Below, piece after piece: positions 27,232 through 36,296 of a DNA stretch of 64,000 nt. Below the pieces are notes generated by a model. The model made no database searches, was not told where the DNA came from, and saw nothing but the letters and a program-made list of their open reading frames with translations. Both the position numbers and the translations under genes were made by a program. The stretch lies in the NCBI GenBank assembly GCA_024234635.1, contig JACKNX010000005.1, positions 186,001 to 250,000 of the forward strand, in the 5' to 3' direction. Source of the DNA: Pseudomonadales bacterium (GTDB lineage: Bacteria; Pseudomonadota; Gammaproteobacteria; Pseudomonadales; Azotimanducaceae). Position 1 is the first letter of the stretch. Each line of letters opens with the position of its first letter.

Positions 27232-27690
27232 ATGAAGCTCGAAATCGCCGAAAAGCGCATCCTGGAACAGCTACAGCGCGAGGGCCGCCTGGCCAATGTG
27301 GAACTGGCCGAGCGCGTTGGCATGTCCGAGTCGCCTACCTTCCGTCGCGTCAAAGCCCTGGAAGCAGCCGGCGTCATCGCCGGTTATGTCGCAGTGGTCG
27401 ATCAGCGCGTTGTGGGCCTCGATGTCACCGCCTGGGTACAGGTAAGCATGGAAAAGCAGCCCGATGCCGCAACGGAGGAATTCCACCAGCGCGTGCGCGA
27501 TGAACCGCATATCGTCGAGTGCCACGCCATGAGCGGTGGCCACGACTACCTCATGAAGGTGGTGGCCCGGAACATGGACCATTTTTCCGACCTGGTGATG
27601 CGCCGTATCCTCAAATTTCCCGGCGTACGGCATGTGGAGTCGAACTTCAGTCTCCGGGAGATCAAGAACAGCCGCGAGCTGCCGGTTTGA
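27232..27690 (+). CDS. Lrp/AsnC-family transcriptional regulator
   Basis: 152 aa from ATG 27232; an in-frame ATG at 27193 would add 13 hydrophobic residues not typical of the family. The N-terminal HTH (ILEQLQREGRLANVELAERVGMSESPTFRRVKALEAAGVI) and C-terminal RAM ligand domain (VQVSMEKQ, VECHAMSGGHDYLMKVV) are complete. Such proteins respond to amino acids or aromatic keto acids. Being divergent from hppD, it is the natural candidate to control tyrosine breakdown. Confidence 0.9.
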   Translation: MKLEIAEKRILEQLQREGRLANVELAERVGMSESPTFRRVKALEAAGVIAGYVAVVDQRVVGLDVTAWVQVSMEKQPDAATEEFHQRVRDEPHIVECHAMSGGHDYLMKVVARNMDHFSDLVMRRILKFPGVRHVESNFSLREIKNSRELPV

Positions 27691-27729
27691 CCAGCGATCC
27701 CGGCGTCCGCACCACGGGAGGGACACGCC

Positions 27730-28398
27730 ATGGCTGACCCGGCCTGCCACCAACTGGTACGCGAGGCACTGGATACGATTGCCCGCCTCCGTATCCGCAA
27801 AACCCCCGCGCTTCGCGAGGTGCGGCGGACCCTTTCCCGCCGCGTGAAGTCGCTGCCTCCCGATACCGTGCTGACCATTGCCGCCGAACTGGTCGCCAAC
27901 GGACCACGCTGGGTCGGTTATGAACTCATCAATCAGCATCCGGGCGCGCTGCGTGCGCTGAGCCTGAAAAGCGTGCGGGCCCTTGGCGCCGGCAATGCCA
28001 GCTGGCAGGACGTGGATGCTTTCGGCGTTCTGGTCGCAGGACCCGCCTGGATGCTGGGCCGTGTCACCGATGCCGCTGTATTGCGCTGGGCCGCGAGCCC
28101 TGACCTGTGGTGGCGACGCACGGCGCTGGTTGCCACCACTGTGCTCAACAGCCGATCACGCGGCGGGCGGGGTGACGTGCAGCGCACCCTGGCGGTGGTG
28201 GATCGGCTCAAACACGACCGGGAAGACATGGTCGTGAAAGCAGTGAGCTGGGCGCTGCGCAGCCTGGTGGTCTGGGATCGCACGGCCGTCGACCGTTACC
28301 TGGCCGCCAATGCGGCAATACTGCACGCACGGGTTCGACGGGAAGTCGGCAACAAGCTGCGCACCGGACGGAAGAATCCCGGCCGCGTGACCGGGTGA
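27730..28398 (+). CDS. AlkD-like DNA alkylation repair (HEAT-like) protein
   Basis: 222 aa with a strong GGGAGGG ribosome site. All-helical sequence with the C-terminal signature of the AlkD family (KHDREDMVVKAVSWALRSLVVWD, then VRREVGNKLRTGRKNP). AlkD proteins are HEAT-like glycosylases that excise bulky or cationic alkylated bases without base flipping. The Trp-rich block SPDLWWRRTALVATT fits the DNA-contacting helices. It is close downstream of the Lrp gene (39 bp) but functionally unrelated. Confidence 0.8.
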   Translation: MADPACHQLVREALDTIARLRIRKTPALREVRRTLSRRVKSLPPDTVLTIAAELVANGPRWVGYELINQHPGALRALSLKSVRALGAGNASWQDVDAFGVLVAGPAWMLGRVTDAAVLRWAASPDLWWRRTALVATTVLNSRSRGGRGDVQRTLAVVDRLKHDREDMVVKAVSWALRSLVVWDRTAVDRYLAANAAILHARVRREVGNKLRTGRKNPGRVTG

Positions 28399-28537
28399 CC
28401 CGAATCCGGCCGGTCCCACGGGCGACCGTGAAACCGGCACCACTAACGCAGAGAAGTTGTAGCCACAGCGAATAATCAGCAGCACGCAAACTCGCGTATA
28501 TCTGTTCCCCGGTTCGCAGCCAACGGAGACAGCGACA

Positions 28538-30154
28538 ATGGTCGCCCTCGCGGCAGAGTGGGATTTCATCGTCATCGGCGCGGGCTCGTCCGGCGCCGTG
28601 ATCGCCAATCGCCTGTCGGCGGATCCGAACAGGCGCGTGCTGCTGCTCGAGGCGGGGCGCTCGCACCACCACGTATTCGTCAAGGTGCCGGCGCTGATGA
28701 TGTTCGCTTTTCCGCGGCCGGACATGAACTGGCTGTACCTGACCCGCCCGGACACGTCGCGTGACGGGCTGGTGGACCTGTGGCCCGCCGGCCGCATGCT
28801 GGGCGGCGGCAGCTCCCTGAACGGCATGATGTTCGTGCGCGGCCATGCCTACGACTACGACCTGTGGGCACAGATGGGCAACAGCGGGTGGAGCCACGCC
28901 GAGGTACTGCCCTACTTCCGTCGGCTGGAAAGCAGCGATACAGGTGCCAACGCGCAACGCGGCGGTGACGGCCCGCTTGCGGTGCAAACGCCGCGCTCGC
29001 CGCACGCCCTGGTGCAACCGTTCCTGGACGCCTGCCGCGAACGGGGCATTGGTGTCTCGGCCGATCTGAACGGTGACGTCCGTGAAGGCGCGGGCATCTG
29101 CCAGGCCAGCCAGTTGCGTGGCGCGCGTCACGGCACCGCCCACGCCTATCTCGACCCGATCGAAGGGCGCGGCAATCTCACCGTGCGCACCGGCGCGCTG
29201 GTGGAACGACTCGTGCTGCACGGCGACCGCGTGCGCGGCGTCCTGTGCCGCACGACTCGAGGTAGCGAAATGCTCACCGCCGTCCGTGGCGTGGTGCTGG
29301 CCGCCGGCGCGATCGCCTCGCCAGCACTGCTGATGCGTTCCGGCATCGGCGAGCCCGGGGAGCTGGGGCGACATGGCATCGACATTCGCCATGCGCTACC
29401 CGGCGTGGGTGCCAATCTGCAGGAACATCCCGGCACCACGCTGCACGCGGATATCACCGTGCCGACACTCACCAGTGACCAGGGGCCGCTGCGATCGCCG
29501 CTGCACGGGCTCAACTACCTCTTCACCCGCCGGGGCCCGCTGGCAACCCCCATCGGCCATGCGCAGGCTTTCGTGCATACCCGGCCCGGCCTGCCGGCAC
29601 CGGATATCCAGATCATCTACACACCCTCGTCGTACGAAATCGAAAACGGCAGGGCGCGCCGCAAAAAAACACCCCAGGTCGCCTTTGCGGTGGGTCTGTG
29701 CCGGCCGCGCGCGCGGGGACGTATCCGGTTGTCCTCAGCGGACCCGACCGCCCCACCCGACATCGATCACGCGTTGCTGGGCGACTCGGACGATCTGCAC
29801 TGCCTGACGCGGGGGCTGGAGATCGCCCGCGACATCGTCGACACCCGGGCGCTGGGTCGCTACACGGAGCGCGTCGTCTCACCCGACCCGCGGCTGGAAG
29901 GCGATGCCCTGCGCGACTGGGTGCGGGGCAACACTTTTCCGATGTACCACCCCTGTGGGACCTGCCGCATGGGCGCGGACGACACCGCGGTAGTGGATGC
30001 CCGGTTGCGGCTGCGCGGCCTGCAGAACCTGTGGGTGGCCGACGCATCGATCATGCCGACCATTCCGGCAGGCAACATCAATGCCACCTGCATCATGATC
30101 GGCGAAAAGGCCGCGGACATGATCCACGAAGACTCGCAGGACGCCATCCGATGA
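28538..30154 (+). CDS. GMC-family FAD-dependent alcohol/choline-type dehydrogenase
   Basis: 538 aa. FAD motif DFIVIGAGSSGAVIANRLS, GMC signature 1 (GRMLGGGSSLNGMMFVRG), signature 2 (GAIASPALLMRSGIG) and the C-terminal active-site region (NTFPMYHPCGTCRMG with the catalytic His, then AGNINATCIMIGEKAADMI). It oxidises an alcohol or polyol to an aldehyde or ketone, cytoplasmic or membrane-associated. First gene of a four-gene operon: its stop overlaps the next start (ATGA at 30151). Confidence 0.9.
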   Translation: MVALAAEWDFIVIGAGSSGAVIANRLSADPNRRVLLLEAGRSHHHVFVKVPALMMFAFPRPDMNWLYLTRPDTSRDGLVDLWPAGRMLGGGSSLNGMMFVRGHAYDYDLWAQMGNSGWSHAEVLPYFRRLESSDTGANAQRGGDGPLAVQTPRSPHALVQPFLDACRERGIGVSADLNGDVREGAGICQASQLRGARHGTAHAYLDPIEGRGNLTVRTGALVERLVLHGDRVRGVLCRTTRGSEMLTAVRGVVLAAGAIASPALLMRSGIGEPGELGRHGIDIRHALPGVGANLQEHPGTTLHADITVPTLTSDQGPLRSPLHGLNYLFTRRGPLATPIGHAQAFVHTRPGLPAPDIQIIYTPSSYEIENGRARRKKTPQVAFAVGLCRPRARGRIRLSSADPTAPPDIDHALLGDSDDLHCLTRGLEIARDIVDTRALGRYTERVVSPDPRLEGDALRDWVRGNTFPMYHPCGTCRMGADDTAVVDARLRLRGLQNLWVADASIMPTIPAGNINATCIMIGEKAADMIHEDSQDAIR

Positions 30155-30996
30155 ACGTTCGCCCCGTCACGCCGACCCTGGGCGCCGAAGTGCAGGGCCT
30201 GGACCTCACGGCGACGCTCTCTGACGACACCGCCGCAGAACTGCGCGCGCTCCTTGCGCGCCACCAGGTGCTGTTCTTCCGCAGCCAGCCTCTGGACGCG
30301 CCCACCCAGCTAGCGCTGGCGCGCGCGTTCGGCGAGCCCATGCCGGACCCTCACCCGAAGTTCGGCTGCGTCGCGGAATTGCCGGCCGTCTCTCTCATCG
30401 TCAACGACGCCGACAACCCGCCCGACATCAACGTGTGGCACACCGACACCACCTATCGCGACCCGCCTGCGGGGACCTGCGTGCTGCATTGCGTGCAGAC
30501 GCCACCGGACGGCGGCGGCAATACGCTGTGGAGCAGCATGTATGCCGCATGGGAGGCGCTGTCACCGGGCATGCGCACGCTCCTGGAGCCACTGACGGCC
30601 TGGCACCAGCTGCCGCTGGACGGCTATCCGCCCGAGCTCATCGCCACCGTCATCGACAAGCCGATCGTCGCCCGCCATCCCGTCGTTCGCTGGGTGGAAG
30701 AGGCGGGCCGACCGGCATTGTTCGTCAATCGCGTCTACACCCACCATATCGAAGGGCTGTCGCGTATCGAGAGCCGGGCCATTCTGGCGGCGCTGTTCGA
30801 GATTGCGGAAAGCCCCGACCGCAGCGTGCGTTTCGCCTGGAACGCGGGTGACACCGCCATCTGGGACAACCGCTGCACACAACACTTTGCGGTCGCGGAC
30901 TACCAGGGTGCCCGACGGGTCATGCACCGGGTGGCCGTGACGGGTGAACCTGTAGTGGCCTATCGTGGCCAGGACCGACGCGGAGCCCCGGCATGA
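30151..30996 (+). CDS. TauD/TfdA-family 2-oxoglutarate-dependent dioxygenase
   Basis: 281 aa from ATG 30151 (overlap with GMC stop). The jelly-roll Fe(II) facial triad is visible: His97 and Asp99 in NVWHTDTTY, and the distal His in RRVMHRVAVTG; a downstream Arg (VAYRGQDRR) may bind 2-oxoglutarate. The family hydroxylates substrates such as taurine, aryloxyacetates or alkyl sulphates. The exact substrate is not visible. Its stop overlaps the transporter start. Confidence 0.88.
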   Translation: MNVRPVTPTLGAEVQGLDLTATLSDDTAAELRALLARHQVLFFRSQPLDAPTQLALARAFGEPMPDPHPKFGCVAELPAVSLIVNDADNPPDINVWHTDTTYRDPPAGTCVLHCVQTPPDGGGNTLWSSMYAAWEALSPGMRTLLEPLTAWHQLPLDGYPPELIATVIDKPIVARHPVVRWVEEAGRPALFVNRVYTHHIEGLSRIESRAILAALFEIAESPDRSVRFAWNAGDTAIWDNRCTQHFAVADYQGARRVMHRVAVTGEPVVAYRGQDRRGAPA

Positions 30997-32342
30997 CAAA
31001 TACTCCAGCCAGCCGCCAGGACCTCGTCGCCTATGCGGGACCGATGGTGGCGCTGTCCATCATCAACATGCTGCTCATCGCCTACGTGCCGAATTTCTAT
31101 GCCGCGGAGATCGGCATCGGCATCGCCACCGTGGGCGGCATCTTCATGGCGGCGCGCCTGTTCGACGCCATCATCGACCCGGTGATGGGCAACTGGTCGG
31201 ATCGCACGCGCTCACGCTGGGGGCGCCGCAAACCCTGGATTGCCGCGGGCGTGCCGGTGTTCATGGTCATGACCTGGCTGTTTTTCCAGCCGCCCACCGG
31301 CATCGGCATTCCCTACCTCGCCGTTGCCGCCTTCTTCTTCTATATCGCCTACGCCGCGGTGATCATTCCCTACATGTCATGGGGCGCGGAGATCCGGCGT
31401 GACTATGACGGCCGTACGGCGGTGAACTCCGTGCGCGAAGGCGCCGGCATCGTGGGCACCGTCATCGCCACCCTGTTGCCGGTGCTGTTGTTGCCGCAAC
31501 TGGTGGACGGCGACCCGACGCTGCGCCAGATTCTCGGCCTGCTGGCATTCACCATCATCGTCATACTGGCGATCACGGTGCCCATCGCGTTGCGGTATGC
31601 ACCGCAGGGCGAGTACGAACCCCATCCCCCGCTGGGCCTGCTGCCGGCACTGGGCCTGTTGCGCGACAACAAACCGCTGCTGCGTTTCCTGCTGGCCATC
31701 CTGGTGGTGTGGCTGGGCGGCGCCTTCCACAACTCCACCGTGCTCTTCTTTGTTACCGCCGGCCTCAAGCTCGGCCGCGCGGACTTCCTGTGGCTGGTGC
31801 TGGCGCAGTACTTCACGGCGCTGCTGGCGCTTGCCTACTGGAACCGCCTGGCGGAGCGCATCGGGCGCCACCGCGTGCTGGTCATCGGGGCCATGGGCTA
31901 CTTCATCGCGCACCAGGGGTTTCACTTCGTCGGCGAGGGTGGCTTCGCCGGCGCGGTGGCGGTGTATATCGCCGCCGGCTTCATGACGCCGGTGATCTGG
32001 GTGATGCCGCCCGCCATCGTCGCGGATACCGTGGAATACGGCATGTTCAAGGGCGCACGTGACGACGCCGCCCTGTACCTCGCGCTGTATGCCTTCGTGC
32101 AGAAACTGGCGCTGGCGGTTGGCGTCGGCGTCGCACTTGCACTGGCCGGGCGGCTCGGCTTCGACCCCCAGGCGCCGATCACGCCGGACGGTTTCAACGC
32201 CTTGCGGCTCGTGACGCTGATCGTGCCGGGCCTGATCGCCGGCCTTGGCTGCATCGCCATCTGGAACTACCCCATCACCGGGCATCGACACGCGGTGATC
32301 CGCCGCTGGCTGGCCCGTCGCAACAGGAAAGCCAACGCATGA
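30993..32342 (+). CDS. GPH/MFS_2-type cation symporter
   Basis: 449 aa with about 12 membrane segments. The loop DAIIDPVMGNWSDRTRSRWGRRKPWIAAG is the hallmark of the glycoside-pentoside-hexuronide (MelB-like) branch. These carriers import sugars or glycosides with Na+ or H+, though members in catabolic operons of such bacteria often carry other organic compounds. Overlaps at both ends (ATGA) bind it tightly to the dioxygenase and nitrilase genes, so it probably imports their substrate. Confidence 0.88.
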   Translation: MTNTPASRQDLVAYAGPMVALSIINMLLIAYVPNFYAAEIGIGIATVGGIFMAARLFDAIIDPVMGNWSDRTRSRWGRRKPWIAAGVPVFMVMTWLFFQPPTGIGIPYLAVAAFFFYIAYAAVIIPYMSWGAEIRRDYDGRTAVNSVREGAGIVGTVIATLLPVLLLPQLVDGDPTLRQILGLLAFTIIVILAITVPIALRYAPQGEYEPHPPLGLLPALGLLRDNKPLLRFLLAILVVWLGGAFHNSTVLFFVTAGLKLGRADFLWLVLAQYFTALLALAYWNRLAERIGRHRVLVIGAMGYFIAHQGFHFVGEGGFAGAVAVYIAAGFMTPVIWVMPPAIVADTVEYGMFKGARDDAALYLALYAFVQKLALAVGVGVALALAGRLGFDPQAPITPDGFNALRLVTLIVPGLIAGLGCIAIWNYPITGHRHAVIRRWLARRNRKANA

Positions 32343-33271
32343 GTGGTCCCGCACCGTACACCGCCGCCGTCATCCAGTGGGCGCCCTGCGTGCACGACCC
32401 CGTGGCCGGGGCCGCGCGCGCCGCGCTAGCCATCGACGAGGCTGCCAGGAATGGCGCCCGGCTGATCGTGTTTCCGGAGACCTGGCTGCAGGGTTATCCC
32501 TACTTCAGCGGACTGAAAGGCGTGGATCCCGAGTTCCAGGCGTACCTGCACGTGCTGCACGATGCTGCCATCACGCGCGACGGCACCGCCCTGCAGCCGG
32601 TGATGGACGCCGCCGCACGCAGCCGGGCGCACGTGGTGATCAGCGCGCACGAGAAAGCCGGCGGCACGCTGTACAACACCCAGTTCGACATTGGCCCCGC
32701 GGGACAACTCCTGGGTACGCATCGCAAACTCATGCCGACGCTGCAGGAACGGCTGGTGTGGGGCATGGGCGACGGCAGCGACCTTACGGTATACGACACG
32801 CCGCTGGGCAGGCTCGGTGGGTTGCTCTGTTTCGAGCACCACATGGCGCCCGCGCGCTACGCGCTGAACGGGCTTGGCATCCAGGTGCACGCGGCGCAGT
32901 GGCCCGGCCAGCCGTTCCTGAACGACATCGTCGATGCCGCCATCCGGCAGACGGCATTCGAGAATGGCTGCTTCGTGCTCTCCGCGCGGGAGGTCATGGA
33001 CCAGTCGCGCATCCAGTCCGGGATGCCACCGTCCACCTGCGACCCGATGCACTACCTCGCCACTGGTGGCAGCGCCATCGTGGCCCCGGACGGGCAATAT
33101 GTGGCGGGACCGGTCTACGACGAGGAAACCATCGTCTACGGCCAGATCGATCTCACCCGCATCACGCGCACGAAGGTCTGGTTCGACGGCACCGGGCACT
33201 ACGCCAGGCCGGACATCTTCCAGCTGCGATGGGACCGGCGCCCCAAGCGGCCTGTGGATATCGTCGACTGA
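32339..33271 (+). CDS. Nitrilase-superfamily carbon-nitrogen hydrolase
   Basis: 310 aa. The Glu-Lys-Cys triad is clear: Glu47 (IVFPETW), Lys130 (THRKLMPT) and Cys164 (GLLCFEHH). Cys is followed by Phe-Glu-His, close to the true nitrilase/cyanide hydratase branch (CWEH) rather than amidases. It would hydrolyse a nitrile or amide to the acid and ammonia. Last gene of the operon; with the GMC oxidase, dioxygenase and importer it outlines breakdown of an imported nitrogen-containing compound. Confidence 0.88.
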   Translation: MSGPAPYTAAVIQWAPCVHDPVAGAARAALAIDEAARNGARLIVFPETWLQGYPYFSGLKGVDPEFQAYLHVLHDAAITRDGTALQPVMDAAARSRAHVVISAHEKAGGTLYNTQFDIGPAGQLLGTHRKLMPTLQERLVWGMGDGSDLTVYDTPLGRLGGLLCFEHHMAPARYALNGLGIQVHAAQWPGQPFLNDIVDAAIRQTAFENGCFVLSAREVMDQSRIQSGMPPSTCDPMHYLATGGSAIVAPDGQYVAGPVYDEETIVYGQIDLTRITRTKVWFDGTGHYARPDIFQLRWDRRPKRPVDIVD

Positions 33272-33280
33272 CAGGGCCGC

Positions 33281-34339
33281 TCACGGCAGCTCGGCGATAC
33301 CCCTGAGCGTGCGCGCCAGAAGATCCGCAAACGCTGTCTTCACCTGGGTTATCCACCCATCCTCCGCGGGCGAAAACGCCTCCAGCAGCGCGTCCTTGAT
33401 GAGTGCCTGGTCCGCCGGGTGAACGCCGGTGTTCTCCGCCCAGTGATCCGCCAGCAGGGCACGCGTGATCCGTTCGTGCGAATGAGTGCCGAATTCGACG
33501 ATCACCGGGATCACCTCGCGACCGGCCAGCAGGCGTTCATACCCCGGCGTGGTATGGCCACGCACCTCCGGAAATTCCGGATCGTCGGTGGCGGCAGGCG
33601 CCACGACTGCGCTTCCGTACCACGCGCGCGTCGTTGCCAGCGCCGCGTCCCGCTGCATGGAAACGAGGGTTGCCGCGCCGCGTTCGCCAAGTCCGGTGTG
33701 CAGGTCGAGCAGCACTACCCGCCGCGCGGAGGCCGCTTCGCGGAGCAGCAGGCTTTCGAGTACCTTGCGCGATTCACTGGCCGCGTAGCCGCCGAACGCA
33801 AAGCCGTCGCGATACCGGTACTGCCCGCCCAGCATCGCCTCATTCACCCGCCTGTCACCCCATTCCGCTCGCAGGCGGTCCAGCCCCGCGCGCGCCTCGT
33901 GGCCTTCGTTGCCGGGATGCCCCGCCAGCGCCACCAGGTCGTGCAACGCCTCATAGTCGTCATTCGGCGACGGTGGCGACATCGGGTCGAAGAAATTCCG
34001 ACACAGATCGATGTTGGTCTCGTTGGTGCGCCGCACGTGCGCCGCGCCCCAGGGATTGACGGCATGCACCAGCAGCAGCCGTGTCCGGACAAGCGGTGGC
34101 AACGCCTGCAGCAGGGCCGACTGGCAGGCGGAGCCGGCAAACAGTTCCACGCCGTGCACGCCGGAGTTGATGACCAGCAGCGTCGGGCTGTCGTCCGCGC
34201 CCGCCATCGCCCAGTCGATGGTCAGCGCTTCACCGTCCGGTCCGCGCGCCTTGATCTCATGCTGACCCCGGACCGGCGCGGCTGGCGCCAGAAAGGCCTG
34301 GCGTGCGGAGGCGTAATGGCGTGGATAGCTGGCGGTCAT
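33281..34339 (-). CDS. DUF2817/M14-like metallopeptidase-family protein
   Basis: 352 aa, no signal peptide. A zinc carboxypeptidase-like start INSGVHGVELFAGS carries the usual H-x2-E ligand pair, followed by VNPWGAAHVRRTNETNIDLCRNF and a third His ligand in LLDLHTGLGERG. A late Glu (VIVEFGTHSH) could be the catalytic base. This matches DUF2817 proteins related to succinylglutamate desuccinylase and M14 peptidases. Convergent with the nitrilase operon (9-bp gap) and divergent from the RidA gene. Confidence 0.8.
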   Translation of the reverse strand: MTASYPRHYASARQAFLAPAAPVRGQHEIKARGPDGEALTIDWAMAGADDSPTLLVINSGVHGVELFAGSACQSALLQALPPLVRTRLLLVHAVNPWGAAHVRRTNETNIDLCRNFFDPMSPPSPNDDYEALHDLVALAGHPGNEGHEARAGLDRLRAEWGDRRVNEAMLGGQYRYRDGFAFGGYAASESRKVLESLLLREAASARRVVLLDLHTGLGERGAATLVSMQRDAALATTRAWYGSAVVAPAATDDPEFPEVRGHTTPGYERLLAGREVIPVIVEFGTHSHERITRALLADHWAENTGVHPADQALIKDALLEAFSPAEDGWITQVKTAFADLLARTLRGIAELP

Positions 34340-34498
34340 GTCCGGTCTCCTTGCAGGGCACCGAGACTACCCACCCCTTTGCCGATTCACTTTTGCGCGT
34401 CCACCGGAAAGCTGTGCCAGGCGCCTTGTTACCCGATAATTGCCGGCCAGACCCGCCGGAACAGGCTACCATCGCATCTACTCCAGGGAGACAGGTAC

Positions 34499-34894
34499 AT
34501 GCACCGAACGTTGAATCCTCCGGGTTGGGCACCGCCGAAAGGCTATGCCAACGGCATCACAGCCAGGGGACAACTGATTTTTCTCGGTGGCCAGATCGGC
34601 TGGAATGCGCAACAGCAGTTCGAAACGGACGACTTCGTGGCGCAGACCCGGCAGGCGCTGGCGAACATCGTCACGCTGCTCGCCGAAGCCGGCGCCGGCC
34701 CGGAACACCTGGTGCGCATGACCTGGTTCATTACGGACCGCGATGCCTACCTCGCGGACCAACGCGGGCTGGGGCACGCCTACCGGGAGGTGATGGGCCG
34801 GAACTTCCCGGCGATGAGCGTGGTGGAGGTGACGCGCCTGATGGAGGCACGTGCCAGAGTCGAGATCGAGGCCACGGCCGTGATACCGGACTAG
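34499..34894 (+). CDS. RidA/YjgF/YER057c-family protein
   Basis: 131 aa, start ATG 34499 with a GGGAGAC site. Typical features: NPPGWAPPKGYANGI at the start, LIFLGGQIGWNA, QTRQALANIVTLLAEAGAG, VRMTWFITDRDAY and the C-terminal VEIEATAVIP with a conserved Glu. The usual Arg of RidA deaminases lies in the VRMTWF block. Members deaminate reactive enamines or imines, or act on specific catabolic intermediates. It is 70 bp upstream of the P450 on the same strand, so a joint role is possible. Confidence 0.85.
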   Translation: MHRTLNPPGWAPPKGYANGITARGQLIFLGGQIGWNAQQQFETDDFVAQTRQALANIVTLLAEAGAGPEHLVRMTWFITDRDAYLADQRGLGHAYREVMGRNFPAMSVVEVTRLMEARARVEIEATAVIPD

Positions 34895-34963
34895 CCGCTA
34901 CAATGGCACCACGTCGTTGAACCGACCGCCACCCAGGTGCCCCATAGAGAAGGAAAGCAACGC

Positions 34964-36220
34964 ATGAATACCCCGACACTTCGCGACGCCTGTGACATGC
35001 CGCTGGAGGAGATCGACGTCAGCCAGCCGACGCTCTACCAGAACGACACCTGGCGCCCGTATTTCGCGCGCCTGCGCCGGGAAGCGCCGGTGCATTACCT
35101 TGCCGACAGCATCAATGGCCCCTTCTGGTCGGTGACCTCGCACCAGTTCATCAAGGAAGTCGATACCAACCACCAGGTGTTCTCGTCCGAGAAGGGCGGC
35201 ATTGCGATCGTCGATCCGTATGTTGCCGTGGAAGGCCAGATCTAGGGCCAGAGCTTCATTACGCTGGACGAGCCCAAGCATATGAAGCAGCGCATGGCCG
35301 TAGCGCCGACGGTGGCACCGAGAAACCTCACGGAACTGGAACCGCTCATCCGCGAACGCGCCATCGACATCCTGGAAAACCTGCCCGTGGGTGAAACCTT
35401 CAACTGGGTGCAGGAAGTCTCGATCGAGCTGACATCGCGCATGCTGGCCACGCTGTTCGGCTTCCCTTACGAGGAGCGCCGCAAGCTGGTGTACTGGTCG
35501 GACCTCGCCACCGCCGTGCCGGAAGTCACCGGCGATACCAGCATCGACATGACCCAGCGCTACAACGAACTCATGCAGGCAGCCGCCGCCTTCTATCAGC
35601 TGTGGATGGAGCGCGCGAACGAACCGCCGAAGTTCGACCTGATCTCCATGCTCATCCACAACGAAGAAACCCGGCGCATGAACGAAGACCCGGAACTGTT
35701 TCTGGGCACCATCCTGCTGCTGATCGTGGGCGGCAACGACACCACCCGCAACAGCATCAGCGGTGGTGTGGTGGCGCTGAACCAGTTTCCGGATCAGTAC
35801 CAGAAGCTGCGCGACAATCCGGGACTCATTCCCAACATGGTGGCCGAGATCGTGCGCTGGCAGACCCCGGTCATCCACATGCGCCGCACCGCGCTGGCCG
35901 ACATCGAGCTCGGCGGGAAGAAGATCCGGGAAGGCGACAAGGTGGTGATGTGGTACCTGTCCGGCAATCGCGACGAAAACGAATTCGCTGACGCCGACAA
36001 GCTGATCATCGACCGCCCCAACGCACGCGGGCACGTGTCGTTCGGCTTTGGCGTGCACCGGTGCATGGGCAACCGGCTGGCGGAAATGCAGCTGCGTATC
36101 CTGTGGGAAGAGATCATGAAGCGTTTCCACACGGTGGAGCTGGTTGGCGACGTGGAACGGCTGCCGAATAATTTCATTCGTGGTATCCGCAACGTGCCGG
36201 TGCGACTGCATCCGCTCTGA
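34964..36220 (+). pseudogene. Cytochrome P450 (CYP153-like) interrupted by an in-frame TAG
   Basis: The frame from ATG 34964 (AAGGAAAG site upstream) codes for a normal-length P450 of about 418 codons, but codon 94 is TAG at 35243-35245, between VAVEGQI and GQSFITLDEP. The frame is unchanged before and after it, so this is a single nonsense substitution, not a frameshift. Downstream landmarks are intact: I-helix GGNDTTRNS, ExxR in EIVRWQ, and the haem loop FGFGVHRCMGN. The overall sequence resembles the CYP153 alkane/alcohol hydroxylases. An internal ATG at 35282 would give a 312-residue form lacking the N-terminal substrate region. A sequencing error, a recent mutation or suppression are all possible. 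Confidence 0.88.
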
Positions 36221-36260
36221 CACCGGCATCGAATAGCTTCGGCGCTGAGAAGACAGGCGC

Positions 36261-36287
36261 GGCCGGAACGGTTACCAACGTCCGGCC
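36261..36287. terminator. Hairpin between convergent P450 and enoyl-CoA hydratase genes
   Basis: GGCCGGA (36261-36267) pairs with TCCGGCC (36281-36287), with further ACG/CGT pairing inside. Its place between two converging gene ends suits a bidirectional terminator, but no T-run follows on either strand. Confidence 0.35.
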
Positions 36288-36296
36288 TGCCGGCAT

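Noticed and set aside
35243..35245. Pyrrolysine or programmed recoding at the P450 TAG
   Set aside because: P450s have no known recoded residue here, and no structure or pyl genes are seen nearby; mutation or sequencing error is simpler.
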